DNA of 35,732 nt from Gammaproteobacteria bacterium. Its GTDB lineage: Bacteria; Pseudomonadota; Gammaproteobacteria; SZUA-229. The notes under the pieces are model-generated. The model did not search any database. It was not told where the DNA came from and saw only the letters and a program-made list of their open reading frames with translations. The stretch covers positions 1 to 35,732 of the forward strand of contig JAPHSS010000065.1 of the NCBI GenBank assembly GCA_026195255.1. Reading direction: 5' to 3'. Of this stretch, positions 17,610 to 26,090 are shown piece by piece. How positions within the stretch are numbered: position 1 is the first letter of the stretch; each line of letters begins with the position of its first letter. A program made the position numbers and the translations under genes.

Positions 17610-18467
17610 ATGACAGATCCTCACAACGAGTCTTTAATTCATGTAGACAACCTGGTCACACATTATGCTGATAAGAAAATACTTAATGGTATAAACCTCG
17701 ATGTCAAAAAAGGCGAAATAATGGTGATTATGGGGGGCAGTGGTTCAGGTAAGAGCACATTGCTTCGTTATATGCTGGGTTTAAATAAACCTACCTCTGG
17801 TTGCATTAAATTGTTAGGCCAGGACATTACAAAAATGTCAGCCAATGAGCTTCATCAAATGAAAAAAGAAATTGGTGTGTCATTTCAGGGTGGCGCATTG
17901 TTTGGATCAATGACGGTCTCTGAAAACATTCAGCTGCCTTTAACGGAGCACGCTAATCTCGATATCAATACAATGAAAATAATGAGTCAGATGAAACTGG
18001 AAGTTGTCAATATGGCAGGTTTTGAAGACTTGATGCCATCGCAATTGTCCGGTGGCATGATCAAACGCGCAGCTTTAGCCAGGGCGATTATTCTTGATCC
18101 GAAATTACTGTTTTTTGATGAGCCCTCCGCTGGGCTAGACCCTGTGGTATCGGCCGAATTAGATGAATTGATCTTGCGTTTGAGAGATGCAATGGGTATG
18201 ACTATAGTGGTGGTTACTCATGAGCTGGAAAGTGCATTTAAAATCGCCGATAGAATAACTATACTGGATAGAGGAGATATTTTGATGTGTGGTAGCGTTG
18301 ATGAAGTCAGAAATAGTGATAACCATCGTATCTATAATTTATTACACAGAAAACCGAGACGTGACGTAGTCGATGTCGATGAATACTTACAAAGATTAAC
18401 CGGTAAAAGCCTCGACTCAGTACCTGAAAAATCCAATATTCATAATCCAGATAATTCAAGATATTAA
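17610..18467 (+). CDS. mlaF: MlaF-like ABC transporter ATPase
   Basis: A 285-residue ABC ATPase of the Mce/Mla class. Walker A is GGSGSGKST (residues 42-50), the signature LSGGMIKRAALARAI starts near 145, Walker B is LLFFDEPSAGLDPV near 165, and the H-loop is VVTHE near 203. Changing Q to M in the signature (LSGGM rather than LSGGQ) is usual for MlaF. The C-terminal extension past about residue 245 (LLHRKPRRDVVDVDEYLQ) is longer than in a minimal ATPase. In MlaF a C-terminal extension contributes to dimer contacts and borders the MlaB site, so this tail is relevant to the STAS protein upstream. It begins 2 nt after the permease stop. Confidence 0.93.
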   Translation: MTDPHNESLIHVDNLVTHYADKKILNGINLDVKKGEIMVIMGGSGSGKSTLLRYMLGLNKPTSGCIKLLGQDITKMSANELHQMKKEIGVSFQGGALFGSMTVSENIQLPLTEHANLDINTMKIMSQMKLEVVNMAGFEDLMPSQLSGGMIKRAALARAIILDPKLLFFDEPSAGLDPVVSAELDELILRLRDAMGMTIVVVTHELESAFKIADRITILDRGDILMCGSVDEVRNSDNHRIYNLLHRKPRRDVVDVDEYLQRLTGKSLDSVPEKSNIHNPDNSRY

Positions 18468-18473
18468 TTACAT

Positions 18474-19328
18474 ATGAAAAAAGAAAATACAAATTATTTT
18501 ATGGTTGGAATTTTCGTACTGGCAGGCCTGGCGTTATTCTTAATTATGTTATTTAAAATAACCGGGGGGCAGTCAAACTCTGACGAATATTTTGTAGAGT
18601 TTGATAATGTAACCGGAATTAAAGATGGCATCGTTGTCACCTATGGTGGTTATGCTATTGGTGCAGTTAATGGTGTTGAGCCCGTGTTTAATTCTGCTAA
18701 GACTGTTTACAAATTATCGCTACGGGTTAAATCAAACTGGAAAATACCTGATGACAGTACAGCTCAAATTGTTATGCCTGCAATTATCTCTGATAAACAA
18801 ATAGAAATATCACAAGGCACTTCCACCGAGTATTTATCACCTGGAGATACCCTGAAAAGTGCAGAAGCTGTGGATATTATGGAGCTTGTTGATTCAATTG
18901 CTTCGCAGCTTAATGAGTTTATTCCCCAGTCAACAAAAAATGTAAACGCGCTTATTGCAAAGTTAAATCATTCTGCCAATAAAGTTTCAATTTTATTAAG
19001 TGACGAAAATATTCGACACATGAATAATATATTCAAACATGCTGATTCTTCAGGTAAAAGTTTATCTGAGCTGGCGTTGGGGTTTACACGAATTAATAAA
19101 CAGCTTGATAGTATCCTCAGCCGAACAGATCTGATTTTAAACGATAATAGTGAAGACATACGTTACACCGTAATAGAACTTAAAAAATCAATTGATGTTG
19201 TTTCCGGGCGTATAGAGTCAGTTATGTATAACCTGGATGCAACAAGTCAGAATATGAATGAGTTCAGTCGAGAGTTACGCAACAACCCGGGTGTAATACT
19301 GGGTAGTAAACCACCAGTTGATAAGTAA
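18474..19328 (+). CDS. mlaD: MlaD-like MCE-domain protein
   Basis: A 284-residue single-pass protein. One helix (about residues 10-28, MVGIFVLAGLALFLIMLF) anchors it, and a MCE domain follows (about 38-120) with YFVEFDNVTGIKDG, VTYGGYAIGAV and QIEISQGTST. MCE domains form hexameric rings that shuttle lipid across the periplasm. Residues about 130-260 form a long, weakly conserved helical tail with heptad-like spacing, longer than in E. coli MlaD (183 residues). This is closer to the architecture of Mce proteins that work with a PqiC-type lipoprotein. It is 6 nt from mlaF-like. Confidence 0.9.
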   Translation: MKKENTNYFMVGIFVLAGLALFLIMLFKITGGQSNSDEYFVEFDNVTGIKDGIVVTYGGYAIGAVNGVEPVFNSAKTVYKLSLRVKSNWKIPDDSTAQIVMPAIISDKQIEISQGTSTEYLSPGDTLKSAEAVDIMELVDSIASQLNEFIPQSTKNVNALIAKLNHSANKVSILLSDENIRHMNNIFKHADSSGKSLSELALGFTRINKQLDSILSRTDLILNDNSEDIRYTVIELKKSIDVVSGRIESVMYNLDATSQNMNEFSRELRNNPGVILGSKPPVDK

Positions 19329-19340
19329 AAAGGAATATTA

Positions 19341-19946
19341 ATGTTACGAATCGTTATATTGCTGTTAATAATAAATAATATTGTTTCCTGTAGTCTGGGT
19401 GGTGGCCCGGCACCACAGGATCATTTTTATCGATTACCAGAGGTTAAATTAGATGGCCTGAGTGAGTCTAGTCAGGTTAGTTATAAAAATATTGTGATTA
19501 AACCTGTGAAAGCCACGGGTTTATACCATGAACGGGCTATTTTATTTATTGAAAGTCATAAACCGTTAGAACTGCAGCGTTATCATTATAGTTTCTGGTC
19601 TTCTACACCCGCAGAATTAACTCATAATGCCTTATATGAAGGCTTGCGATCAAGCGGCATAGTGACTCATGTTAGCAGAGGTTTATCTGAGCTAAGGCCA
19701 GATTACATAATTGATACACGAATTATTCAGTTTGAACGTTATATCGATAATTCTGCTGTTAATATTCAGCTTGCATTAGATATTTCAGTGCGTAGCGGCC
19801 ACACAGCTGGCTTAACATGGACTAAACGTTATAAGGTCAGTAAAACACTAGACTCAACAGATATGCATGCCTCTGCAGAGGCCTTTGGAGAGGCCTTCAA
19901 GGAGATATCGACGTTGTTAGTTAATGACCTGTTGAACAAAAAGTAA
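19341..19946 (+). CDS. ABC-type transport auxiliary lipoprotein (PqiC/LIPO family)
   Basis: A 201-residue lipoprotein. The signal peptide ends in a lipobox NNIVSC, with the acylated Cys at residue 17, and the segment after it, APQDHFYRLPEV, is typical of the auxiliary lipoprotein family (PqiC, YmbA). The family lies beside MCE transporters and is thought to act as an outer-membrane-anchored partner. It stands in place of MlaC and MlaA, neither of which is in the window. The ribosome-binding site AAGGA before ATG 19341 is good, and the gap to the MCE gene is 12 nt. This is the last gene of the operon. Confidence 0.87.
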   Translation: MLRIVILLLIINNIVSCSLGGGPAPQDHFYRLPEVKLDGLSESSQVSYKNIVIKPVKATGLYHERAILFIESHKPLELQRYHYSFWSSTPAELTHNALYEGLRSSGIVTHVSRGLSELRPDYIIDTRIIQFERYIDNSAVNIQLALDISVRSGHTAGLTWTKRYKVSKTLDSTDMHASAEAFGEAFKEISTLLVNDLLNKK

Positions 19947-20092
19947 GCAGTTAATTCTTTTTAATTCAAGCTAAAGTATCTCATCTTCCTGCCGATACTA
20001 CTTATGTACATATATGACTAATATTAAGTGACATGTACTTAAAAGTCTTATGAACAACATGTATAAGTCCATCTTTTTTGTATGATCTGGTA

Positions 20093-20431
20093 ATGCTCAG
20101 GCAGGGTATTCATATGTATATGACTCATCATCAGGCTGTAAAACAGCAGGGTGTATATCATCAGTTTAATGGTGTGGTTTTTAGCGATATCAGCTTTGGA
20201 TTTATGCCGGCATTTAAAAACTTAAAAGATCAGCAAATACATCTCTCTGTTGATCAGAATGGCGAATTATCTGTAATGCATTTATTTGATGGCTTACCGC
20301 AATACTGGGTGAAAGAAAAGGATGCCCAGGGTAAGGCGTTAACCTTAAAAAATGAAGTAATTGCAGGGTTTATGCGAAATGCCAGGTTTTATACATTAAG
20401 CGAGATTGTGAACGACATTATTGATAGTTAA
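20093..20431 (+). CDS. Small protein of unknown function
   Basis: I do not recognise the family. The product is about 112 residues if ATG 20093 is used; TTG 20078 would add five residues, and ATG 20114, with AGGCAGG upstream, would remove seven. It has no signal peptide, membrane span or obvious catalytic motif. Composition is mixed, with His, Met and Phe in the N-terminal half (HMYMTHHQAVKQQGVYHQF) and an acidic end. The gene stands alone, 146 bp after the lipoprotein gene and convergent with the cytochrome gene 34 bp away. It may be a conserved hypothetical of this lineage. Confidence 0.6.
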   Translation: MLRQGIHMYMTHHQAVKQQGVYHQFNGVVFSDISFGFMPAFKNLKDQQIHLSVDQNGELSVMHLFDGLPQYWVKEKDAQGKALTLKNEVIAGFMRNARFYTLSEIVNDIIDS

Positions 20432-20465
20432 TCTAATTCAATAAGTCGTAATATCTGTTTAGTGT

Positions 20466-21329
20466 TTAATGTTTCTGTTTAATATTCGTGGCTTCTTTAT
20501 TTATTAACATTGTGCGTAAATTTGAAACAATTTTATGTGTGTTATGACAACGAGCACATACCGTTACAGCGATCTCCCCCATAATTTTCTGACTGGTTTT
20601 AGTATTGCCCTCGCGAATGTTCATTTGTAATTTATCAATATTGTTTGCTGTCATACTGCCTAATATGCGCTCTTTAGGGTAGGCATCGTCTTTATGGCAT
20701 GTAGAACAGCTTTCACCCATATTTTTTAACTGTAAGTTAAGGTCATTGCTGGCAGTTAGGGCTTGTTTGTTTTTACCGTCAGACAGGGCAATTAATATCT
20801 GGTTAATATATGTGGATAATTCCTGCATTGTATTTTCAATATTCTGTGGATTACCATCATTGTCCTTAATTCGAATATTACTGTAATCAGGTGAACGATA
20901 AATAGCTGCTACCTGTGCCTGATAGTCTTTATGACAGCTATCACAGCTATCCGAAATTTTGTTAAGCGTTAAGGCAACCTGATAAAAATTTTCATCATTA
21001 GTAAATTTAACTAACTGGGCTGTCAAATCAGGCTTGATTTTATCTTTCCATTCAGGAATCATGTCAGAAAGGCTATTATAATGTTTATTAAAGTTTATCA
21101 GCCATTTACGCATACTGTCTTTATCTTCCTGTTCAGCGTATTGTCTCAAGGCCTGCAGTTCACGACGTAGTTTAAACATGGTGTGTAACCAAACCTGACG
21201 CTTGTTGTCCGGCTTGTACCATTTAGCTAAAGAGGCAGGTGCCTGCTTTAAATTAATCGTCTCAGCATGTGTTATATGGCTGCTAAAAATAATTTGTGAA
21301 ATAAAAATTATGAGAAAAAATAGTTTCAT
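20466..21329 (-). CDS. Tri-heme periplasmic cytochrome c
   Basis: A 287-residue protein with a signal peptide ending THA-E (about residue 22) and three c-type heme sites: CDSCH at 129-133, CSTCH at 208-212 and CARCH at 258-262. Between the sites the sequence is mostly helical. The first two sites share a spacing of about 80 residues and a similar frame (SCDSCHKDY, SCSTCHKDD), which suggests duplicated single-heme units resembling cytochrome c-prime-like bundles. It probably carries electrons in the periplasm; the partner is unknown. It lies 4 bp after the exonuclease I stop on the same strand, so the two are likely co-transcribed, an unusual pairing. Confidence 0.85.
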   Translation of the reverse strand: MKLFFLIIFISQIIFSSHITHAETINLKQAPASLAKWYKPDNKRQVWLHTMFKLRRELQALRQYAEQEDKDSMRKWLINFNKHYNSLSDMIPEWKDKIKPDLTAQLVKFTNDENFYQVALTLNKISDSCDSCHKDYQAQVAAIYRSPDYSNIRIKDNDGNPQNIENTMQELSTYINQILIALSDGKNKQALTASNDLNLQLKNMGESCSTCHKDDAYPKERILGSMTANNIDKLQMNIREGNTKTSQKIMGEIAVTVCARCHNTHKIVSNLRTMLINKEATNIKQKH

Positions 21330-21333
21330 GTGA

Positions 21334-22779
21334 TTAACTTATATTTAAACCTTCGGTTATCTGGTCTCTCCAGCTTTCTAACTCAAGTAATATCTTTCTT
21401 TTATCTTCATCTAATTCATTATTATTTAAATGAGTTTCAAGTATATTATTAAATTTTTCAATGTTTAATTTTTCATTTTCATTATTAAACTTGCTGATTC
21501 TGTAGTTATCCCATTTTTCTTTTTCTGATGCGTTCAGGCTATGCGGGTAGTTACGCGCACGATACCTGAATAACATTTCAGGGATACGTTCATCCTTAAA
21601 GTTGAAGTCTGCAGTTTTAAGTGCATTTTCATCAAGCTGGCGTAAATCAAGCATACGGTTTTTATCGTCAGGGCTGAAAAAACCGCCTCCATATAAACTT
21701 TTGTCAGGATCAGTTTCTTTAGTGAAAGGGTTATGTTTATATATTTTATTTAATTTACTGTCTAAATCGGGTATGAGCAGCAGCCTGTTAAGGTGTTCCA
21801 TATATACTTTTTGGTCTATTTCTGTTCTTTTTGCTGAAGCTTCATCGAGTGTTTTAAGCGGAGCGACGACAGGGCATTTATTAATGTGAATGGTTTTAAG
21901 TGGGATACGTTCAACACCCTCCGGTAACTGGTCTCGAGGTGTGTATAAACGTTCTATTATTTCATCAGCAGAGAGGTTTTTCAGGTCATCAGGGGAAAAA
22001 CGTAAATCAAAAACGATAATGCCATTTTTATTATTAGGGTGTTGAGCCAGAGGGTATACAACAGTGGTATTACAAATTGTGCCCGGGTACATGCCCGATG
22101 TGTGTAAAACAACTTCAGGTTTATACAGGTTAAGTATGCTGGAAATTTTCTGTTTGCTTTTATGCTCAAATACGTAATTAAATAATTTGGGCTGTTTATC
22201 TTTAATTAATTTTGCAACAGCAATAGTTGCATAAACATCAGACAATGCATCATGTGCAGCTTCATGGCTAATGCCATTAGCTTTTGTAATCAGTTCCAGG
22301 CGATTAGTGGCGATGCCGTTTTCATCAACTGGCCATTCTATGCCTTCTGGTCGCAGGGCACGGGTGATTCTAACTAAATCGATAATATCCCAGCGCGAAC
22401 AGCCATTTTGCCATTCTCTGGCATATGGATCTAAAAAATTTCGATATAGGCTATATCGCGTAAATTCGTCGTCAAAGCGGATGTTATTAAAACCGACAAC
22501 ACAGGTATTGGGGCGGGAAAATTCTTTTTCAATAAGCTCAATAAAATCGGTTTCAATCAAGCCTGTTTCTAATGTTTTTTGCGGGGTAATGCCGGTAATT
22601 AAACAGGCCTCAGGGTTAGGCAATATGTCATCCGTTGCTTTGCAATATATATCGATGGGTTCATCAATAATATTAAAATCCATATCAGTACGAATGCCGG
22701 CAAACTGGGCTATTCTATCGGTTCCCGGGTCAGTGCCAAAGGTTTCGTAGTCATACCAGTAGAAACTAGGTGTTTGCAT
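21334..22779 (-). CDS. sbcB: Exodeoxyribonuclease I
   Basis: A 481-residue DnaQ-fold 3'-to-5' single-strand DNA exonuclease, similar in length to E. coli SbcB (475). The exonuclease motifs are present: YDYETFGTDP near the start (D and E ligands), NNIRFDDEFTRY (motif II), and HDALSDVYAT (motif III). The C-terminal segment LFRYRARNYPHSL is the family SH3-like/helical region that contacts SSB. It processes ssDNA in recombination and mismatch repair. The start Met at 22779 gives MQTPSFYWYDYETFG, the usual family beginning. Confidence 0.95.
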   Translation of the reverse strand: MQTPSFYWYDYETFGTDPGTDRIAQFAGIRTDMDFNIIDEPIDIYCKATDDILPNPEACLITGITPQKTLETGLIETDFIELIEKEFSRPNTCVVGFNNIRFDDEFTRYSLYRNFLDPYAREWQNGCSRWDIIDLVRITRALRPEGIEWPVDENGIATNRLELITKANGISHEAAHDALSDVYATIAVAKLIKDKQPKLFNYVFEHKSKQKISSILNLYKPEVVLHTSGMYPGTICNTTVVYPLAQHPNNKNGIIVFDLRFSPDDLKNLSADEIIERLYTPRDQLPEGVERIPLKTIHINKCPVVAPLKTLDEASAKRTEIDQKVYMEHLNRLLLIPDLDSKLNKIYKHNPFTKETDPDKSLYGGGFFSPDDKNRMLDLRQLDENALKTADFNFKDERIPEMLFRYRARNYPHSLNASEKEKWDNYRISKFNNENEKLNIEKFNNILETHLNNNELDEDKRKILLELESWRDQITEGLNIS

Positions 22780-22887
22780 GATTTGTCTTTTGGGCTAAAT
22801 AAAGAAGCAAGTTTGAATCGAAGTATTTAATGTGTCAAATAGAATTGAAAGGTAACATTATTGATTGTTGGGGGGCAAGGTAATAGA

Positions 22888-22923
22888 AACAGCGCGGCCG
22901 GTGTGATCTTTATGCCGGCTGTT
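22888..22923 (-). terminator. GC-rich hairpin downstream of the 81-residue membrane protein
   Basis: An outer stem AACAGC (22888-22893) / GCTGTT (22918-22923) encloses a second short GC stem (GGC/GCC). Read on the minus strand it lies 8 bp past the stop of the membrane-protein gene and is followed by TCTATT, a weak T tract. It is probably a weak terminator. Confidence 0.45.
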
Positions 22924-22931
22924 TAACTTGT

Positions 22932-23177
22932 TTAAGAGTCTACGGGTGAACGCTGAAAGAACTGCTTTCTGAACATGCAGGCGAACCAGAAACCGACTGT
23001 ATATATAACACCTGCTATTGCTGTCCAGCTTAGAATAGCCTCTGTTGAACGCCTGGCTTCAAGGCCTTCGTAAGAACCGGTTATGATCATGTAAATTGCC
23101 ACCACTGTAACACTGAGGCCAATTAACATATTAACTCGAAATATACGTTGAAATGTTTGTAACATAGTATCTGACAT
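22932..23177 (-). CDS. Small two-helix membrane protein
   Basis: An 81-residue protein with two predicted membrane spans (about residues 15-34, NMLIGLSVTVVAIYMIITGS, and 47-68, ILSWTAIAGVIYTVGFWFAC), a charged loop between them and a basic end. I do not recognise the family. The ATG at 23177 has a GGAG ribosome-binding site upstream. It lies between the MCP and exonuclease I on the minus strand, with separate gaps on both sides. Confidence 0.65.
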   Translation of the reverse strand: MSDTMLQTFQRIFRVNMLIGLSVTVVAIYMIITGSYEGLEARRSTEAILSWTAIAGVIYTVGFWFACMFRKQFFQRSPVDS

Positions 23178-23305
23178 CTTTGCTCATGCTCCATTATATT
23201 CAACCAGATATAGCTAAATTTAAGTCTCTGGTTAGATGTTTATCTGGGAGTCAAATATATAATATGCCGAGATGGGCACATTGATATGAGTCAAGAGTTT
23301 ATATG

Positions 23306-25333
23306 TCAAACCTCTTTTTCAGGCTCAAATACAGAAATCACCTTATTGAGTCGATTAGTGACCTGGCTTAGCTCTGACTCAGCCAAATTTAGTGACTCGG
23401 TACTGCTCGATGTCTTTTCTGCAATAATACTGATAGAGGCTATATTGCTGGCAATTTCATGGGAGGTTGCGCTTTGTTGCGAACTTGAGGTGGCAACCTG
23501 GCTTAATACACTATTTATATTAATAATTTCATCTTTAATTTCATTAAGTGAGCTCGCAACATCACTTACCTGTTCGCTATTGCTGTTAGCTTCTTCAATA
23601 GAAGACGCCATCACTTTTACGGCATTAGCAGCGCCGATTTGTAAACGATCTATTAACTCTTTAATCTGATCTGTGGAGTCCTGGGTACGGCTGGCAAGTG
23701 TGCGTACTTCATCAGCCACCACAGCAAAACCACGCCCCTGTTCACCGGCCCTTGCTGCCTCAATTGCAGCATTCAGCGCAAGCAGATTTGTTTGATCTGA
23801 AATATCACGAATTACATCTAGAACAACACTGATATTATTAGTATCAACCTGTAATGATTGAATCACATTGGCAGAATTATCCAGGTTTTGTATTAAGTGC
23901 TGCATGCCTTTTAAAGCGGCATTTGATTTATCAGAACCTATCTGCGCGCTACTGTCTGCACTCTGCGCAGAGTCTGATGCCGCGGAGGTGTTTCTAGCAA
24001 CTTCTTCAGATGTTAAAGACATTTCTTCTGCAGCGGTTGATACGAGTTCAGTCTCCTGGTTTTGCTTAGTAATATTTGTGCTTGTTTCATGAGTAATTGA
24101 CATTAGATTTGTAGATGTAGTCTGTAACTCAGTAACGGATGAGCGAATTTCATTTATGATTGATTCAAGTTGCTGACTAAATTTATTAACGGTTTTACCG
24201 AGTAACCCAATATCGCCTGCTCGTTCTTCATCCATGCGTGAAGAAAAATTACCGTTAAGTATATTTTTTAAAATTGTATTTATTTCGACAACAACCACAT
24301 TAATCTGCTTACAGGTCATCATGGCAGAAACAATGCCGACTATAAGCGCTATCAGTAATACTACGACTATCTGACCTAACGTATTGCGAGTATTTGTGAT
24401 TAATTCTTTATTTCCGGCTTCTACCTGACGTTTTTGATAAGTTATCATCGAGTCAATTTGTGAGCCAATTTCATTAATTAATGGGCTTATTTCCTTATTA
24501 ATTAGCGTCACATCTTTTCGCCATTTATTGGTTTTTAATAAATCGAAAATATCATTTATATATTTAAAATATTTTTTAGATATTTCACTTAATCTGGGGA
24601 ATCCTTCCTCCTGCTCAAAAGTGAATAAATCTGAATTTTTATTTATTCTAGTGGTTAATAGTTCATGTTGATCAATATATATATTAAGCTGGGATATTCG
24701 ATCAACAGTAGGGTTTGAAAGGAAAGTGCGCAATAAAGCAACAATGCTCATCCAGTTTTGTCTAAGATCGTTTATTTGCTGTAAATAGGCGCGTCTCTCA
24801 GCGGTTGGCGTTTCACCAAACTCAGAATTAATCATTTCTGTGAATATCTGTAATGTTTCCTGATGTCTTGGGTTTATCTCTGCATTAGCAATTTTCAGAC
24901 CTGGATAATTTTCAATAAAGTTTTTGTTTAAATAATCGATTTCTTCCTGATGGTCAATAAACCGGTTTACCAGCTCTTCTAACAATTGAGTGTTTTCCTG
25001 CATTTTTTTATCTTGTTTTACCGCAGGTAATTCATTGTATTTACGTAATGCATCTTGCAGGTTGTTCACGCTCAGGGTGAATTTTTCTGAATATTCAGGT
25101 GTTTTATTTATAATATATAAACCCATCAGGCTGGTAGTTGACTGAATGCGTTCTTTTAGCGTAAGGGCAGATAACATGGCAGGCTGAGAATAGTCTGCGA
25201 TACTGGTCGCCTGATTCTGAACCTGTAATAACCTGAAAAAACCAATGGCGCTCACCAGTATAATGAGTAACATTATGCTGATAAAACCAAGCCAGATCTG
25301 CTTGCGAAGGGAGAGCCTGTTAAATAAATTCAT
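23306..25333 (-). CDS. Methyl-accepting chemotaxis protein
   Basis: A 675-residue transmembrane chemoreceptor. The first helix is residues about 14-36 and the second about 318-340, enclosing a large periplasmic helical sensor of about 280 residues, closer in size to HBM/PilJ-like bundles than to a four-helix bundle. A HAMP segment follows, and then the MA signalling domain. The hairpin tip [19 protein letters not shown] (about residues 521-540) matches the universal receptor tip. The end, [14 protein letters not shown], has no CheR/CheB-tethering pentapeptide. The ligand is unknown. No che genes are nearby, so the receptor is an orphan. Confidence 0.95.
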   Translation of the reverse strand: MNLFNRLSLRKQIWLGFISIMLLIILVSAIGFFRLLQVQNQATSIADYSQPAMLSALTLKERIQSTTSLMGLYIINKTPEYSEKFTLSVNNLQDALRKYNELPAVKQDKKMQENTQLLEELVNRFIDHQEEIDYLNKNFIENYPGLKIANAEINPRHQETLQIFTEMINSEFGETPTAERRAYLQQINDLRQNWMSIVALLRTFLSNPTVDRISQLNIYIDQHELLTTRINKNSDLFTFEQEEGFPRLSEISKKYFKYINDIFDLLKTNKWRKDVTLINKEISPLINEIGSQIDSMITYQKRQVEAGNKELITNTRNTLGQIVVVLLIALIVGIVSAMMTCKQINVVVVEINTILKNILNGNFSSRMDEERAGDIGLLGKTVNKFSQQLESIINEIRSSVTELQTTSTNLMSITHETSTNITKQNQETELVSTAAEEMSLTSEEVARNTSAASDSAQSADSSAQIGSDKSNAALKGMQHLIQNLDNSANVIQSLQVDTNNISVVLDVIRDISDQTNLLALNAAIEAARAGEQGRGFAVVADEVRTLASRTQDSTDQIKELIDRLQIGAANAVKVMASSIEEANSNSEQVSDVASSLNEIKDEIININSVLSQVATSSSQQSATSHEIASNIASISIIAEKTSSSTESLNLAESELSQVTNRLNKVISVFEPEKEV

Positions 25334-26090
25334 TACGAAACCTCAAAACTTGCTCCAAAATATTTAGACCATTTAAAATCAAAAACTTAAACCTGATGAA
25401 TGAGCTCACCTCTAGTAGGAATATAGACTAGTTATTTCAGTTTTTCAGCTAGTTATATTCAGATATATATCGGAAACTTTAAGAGGCAGCTGTTTAGCAT
25501 CATCAATCACAATATAACTGGCATTGCCGCACATGATTTTTAAATATTCCCTTCCGGCGAGAAGCAAGTAATGCGACAGGTGTATCTTCAATGGCATATT
25601 CGCCACCTAATATAAGAAAACGTCCAGCCAGGTCTGAGGCAGTTAAATCATCATGACGTTAAATAGTGAGCAGGGGTTTCTTTAAATATCAGGTCATATG
25701 CTCCATAAGGCGTGTTTTGCCACAACCGGTAGGGCCTTTAAGTCATATTGGTAACTGTTAGCCATAAGCAGCGAAAAATATATCAATTTTGGCGCCTGCA
25801 GCTGCACAGTAAGGCTGCTCGTTAATAAAACTCTCTTCAGGTTTCAAAGATTTGGCGATATCGTTTATTCATGGCGCTATTACGCCATCCGGTGGGGCAC
25901 ATCTAAAGTGCTGTTTAGTACTTGAATAATGGTTATTTTTTTCTATTCGTCATGAATGTGCAGATAGCGCTTAAGAAATTTTATAGTTTGCCGATATAGA
26001 ACAATACACATAGAAATGTATTTTTTTAGTAAAACCTGAAAGCTTTTTTGGCAGCCTGGTCTGCAGTAAGTGATTCAGAAGGACAACACC
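25334..26090. other. 757-bp gap containing a decayed gene
   Basis: Between the MCP and DUF5610 genes the only content I can identify is the NorQ/CbbQ-like pseudogene (minus strand) and a small hairpin ATGGCG-CTATTA-CGCCAT at 25871-25888. The ends of the gap (25334-25464 and 25900-26069) are AT-rich, presumably holding promoters for the flanking genes. Confidence 0.5.
25465..25870 (-). pseudogene. Decayed NorQ/CbbQ-type AAA ATPase
   Basis: Translating the minus strand gives a recognisable NorQ/CbbQ pattern. FINEQPY comes first, then LKGPTGCGKTRLMEHM (Walker A at 25713-25736), KKPLLTI, and HDDLTASDLAGRFLILGGE, where intact proteins have DLTASDLVGR. The frame is broken by stops after AAYG, QLPI, EHMT and LLTI, and a frameshift near 25520 moves MCGNASYIVIDDAKQLP into another frame. 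There is also no downstream half of the gene and no NorD-like partner. The reading is manual, so the exact ends are approximate. It is a relic of an ATPase that normally remodels a partner such as RuBisCO or nitric oxide reductase. Confidence 0.7.

Noticed and set aside
25794-25806. Thirteen-base match GCCTGCAGCTGCA shared with the right-edge element (35670-35682)
   Set aside because: It is short and self-complementary, the flanks differ, and at 25.8 kb it lies in a former coding sequence; probably chance.
25465-25870. Stop-codon recoding in the NorQ/CbbQ-like region
   Set aside because: The stops are of mixed type (TAA and TGA), there is also a frameshift, and all other genes in the window use the standard code.
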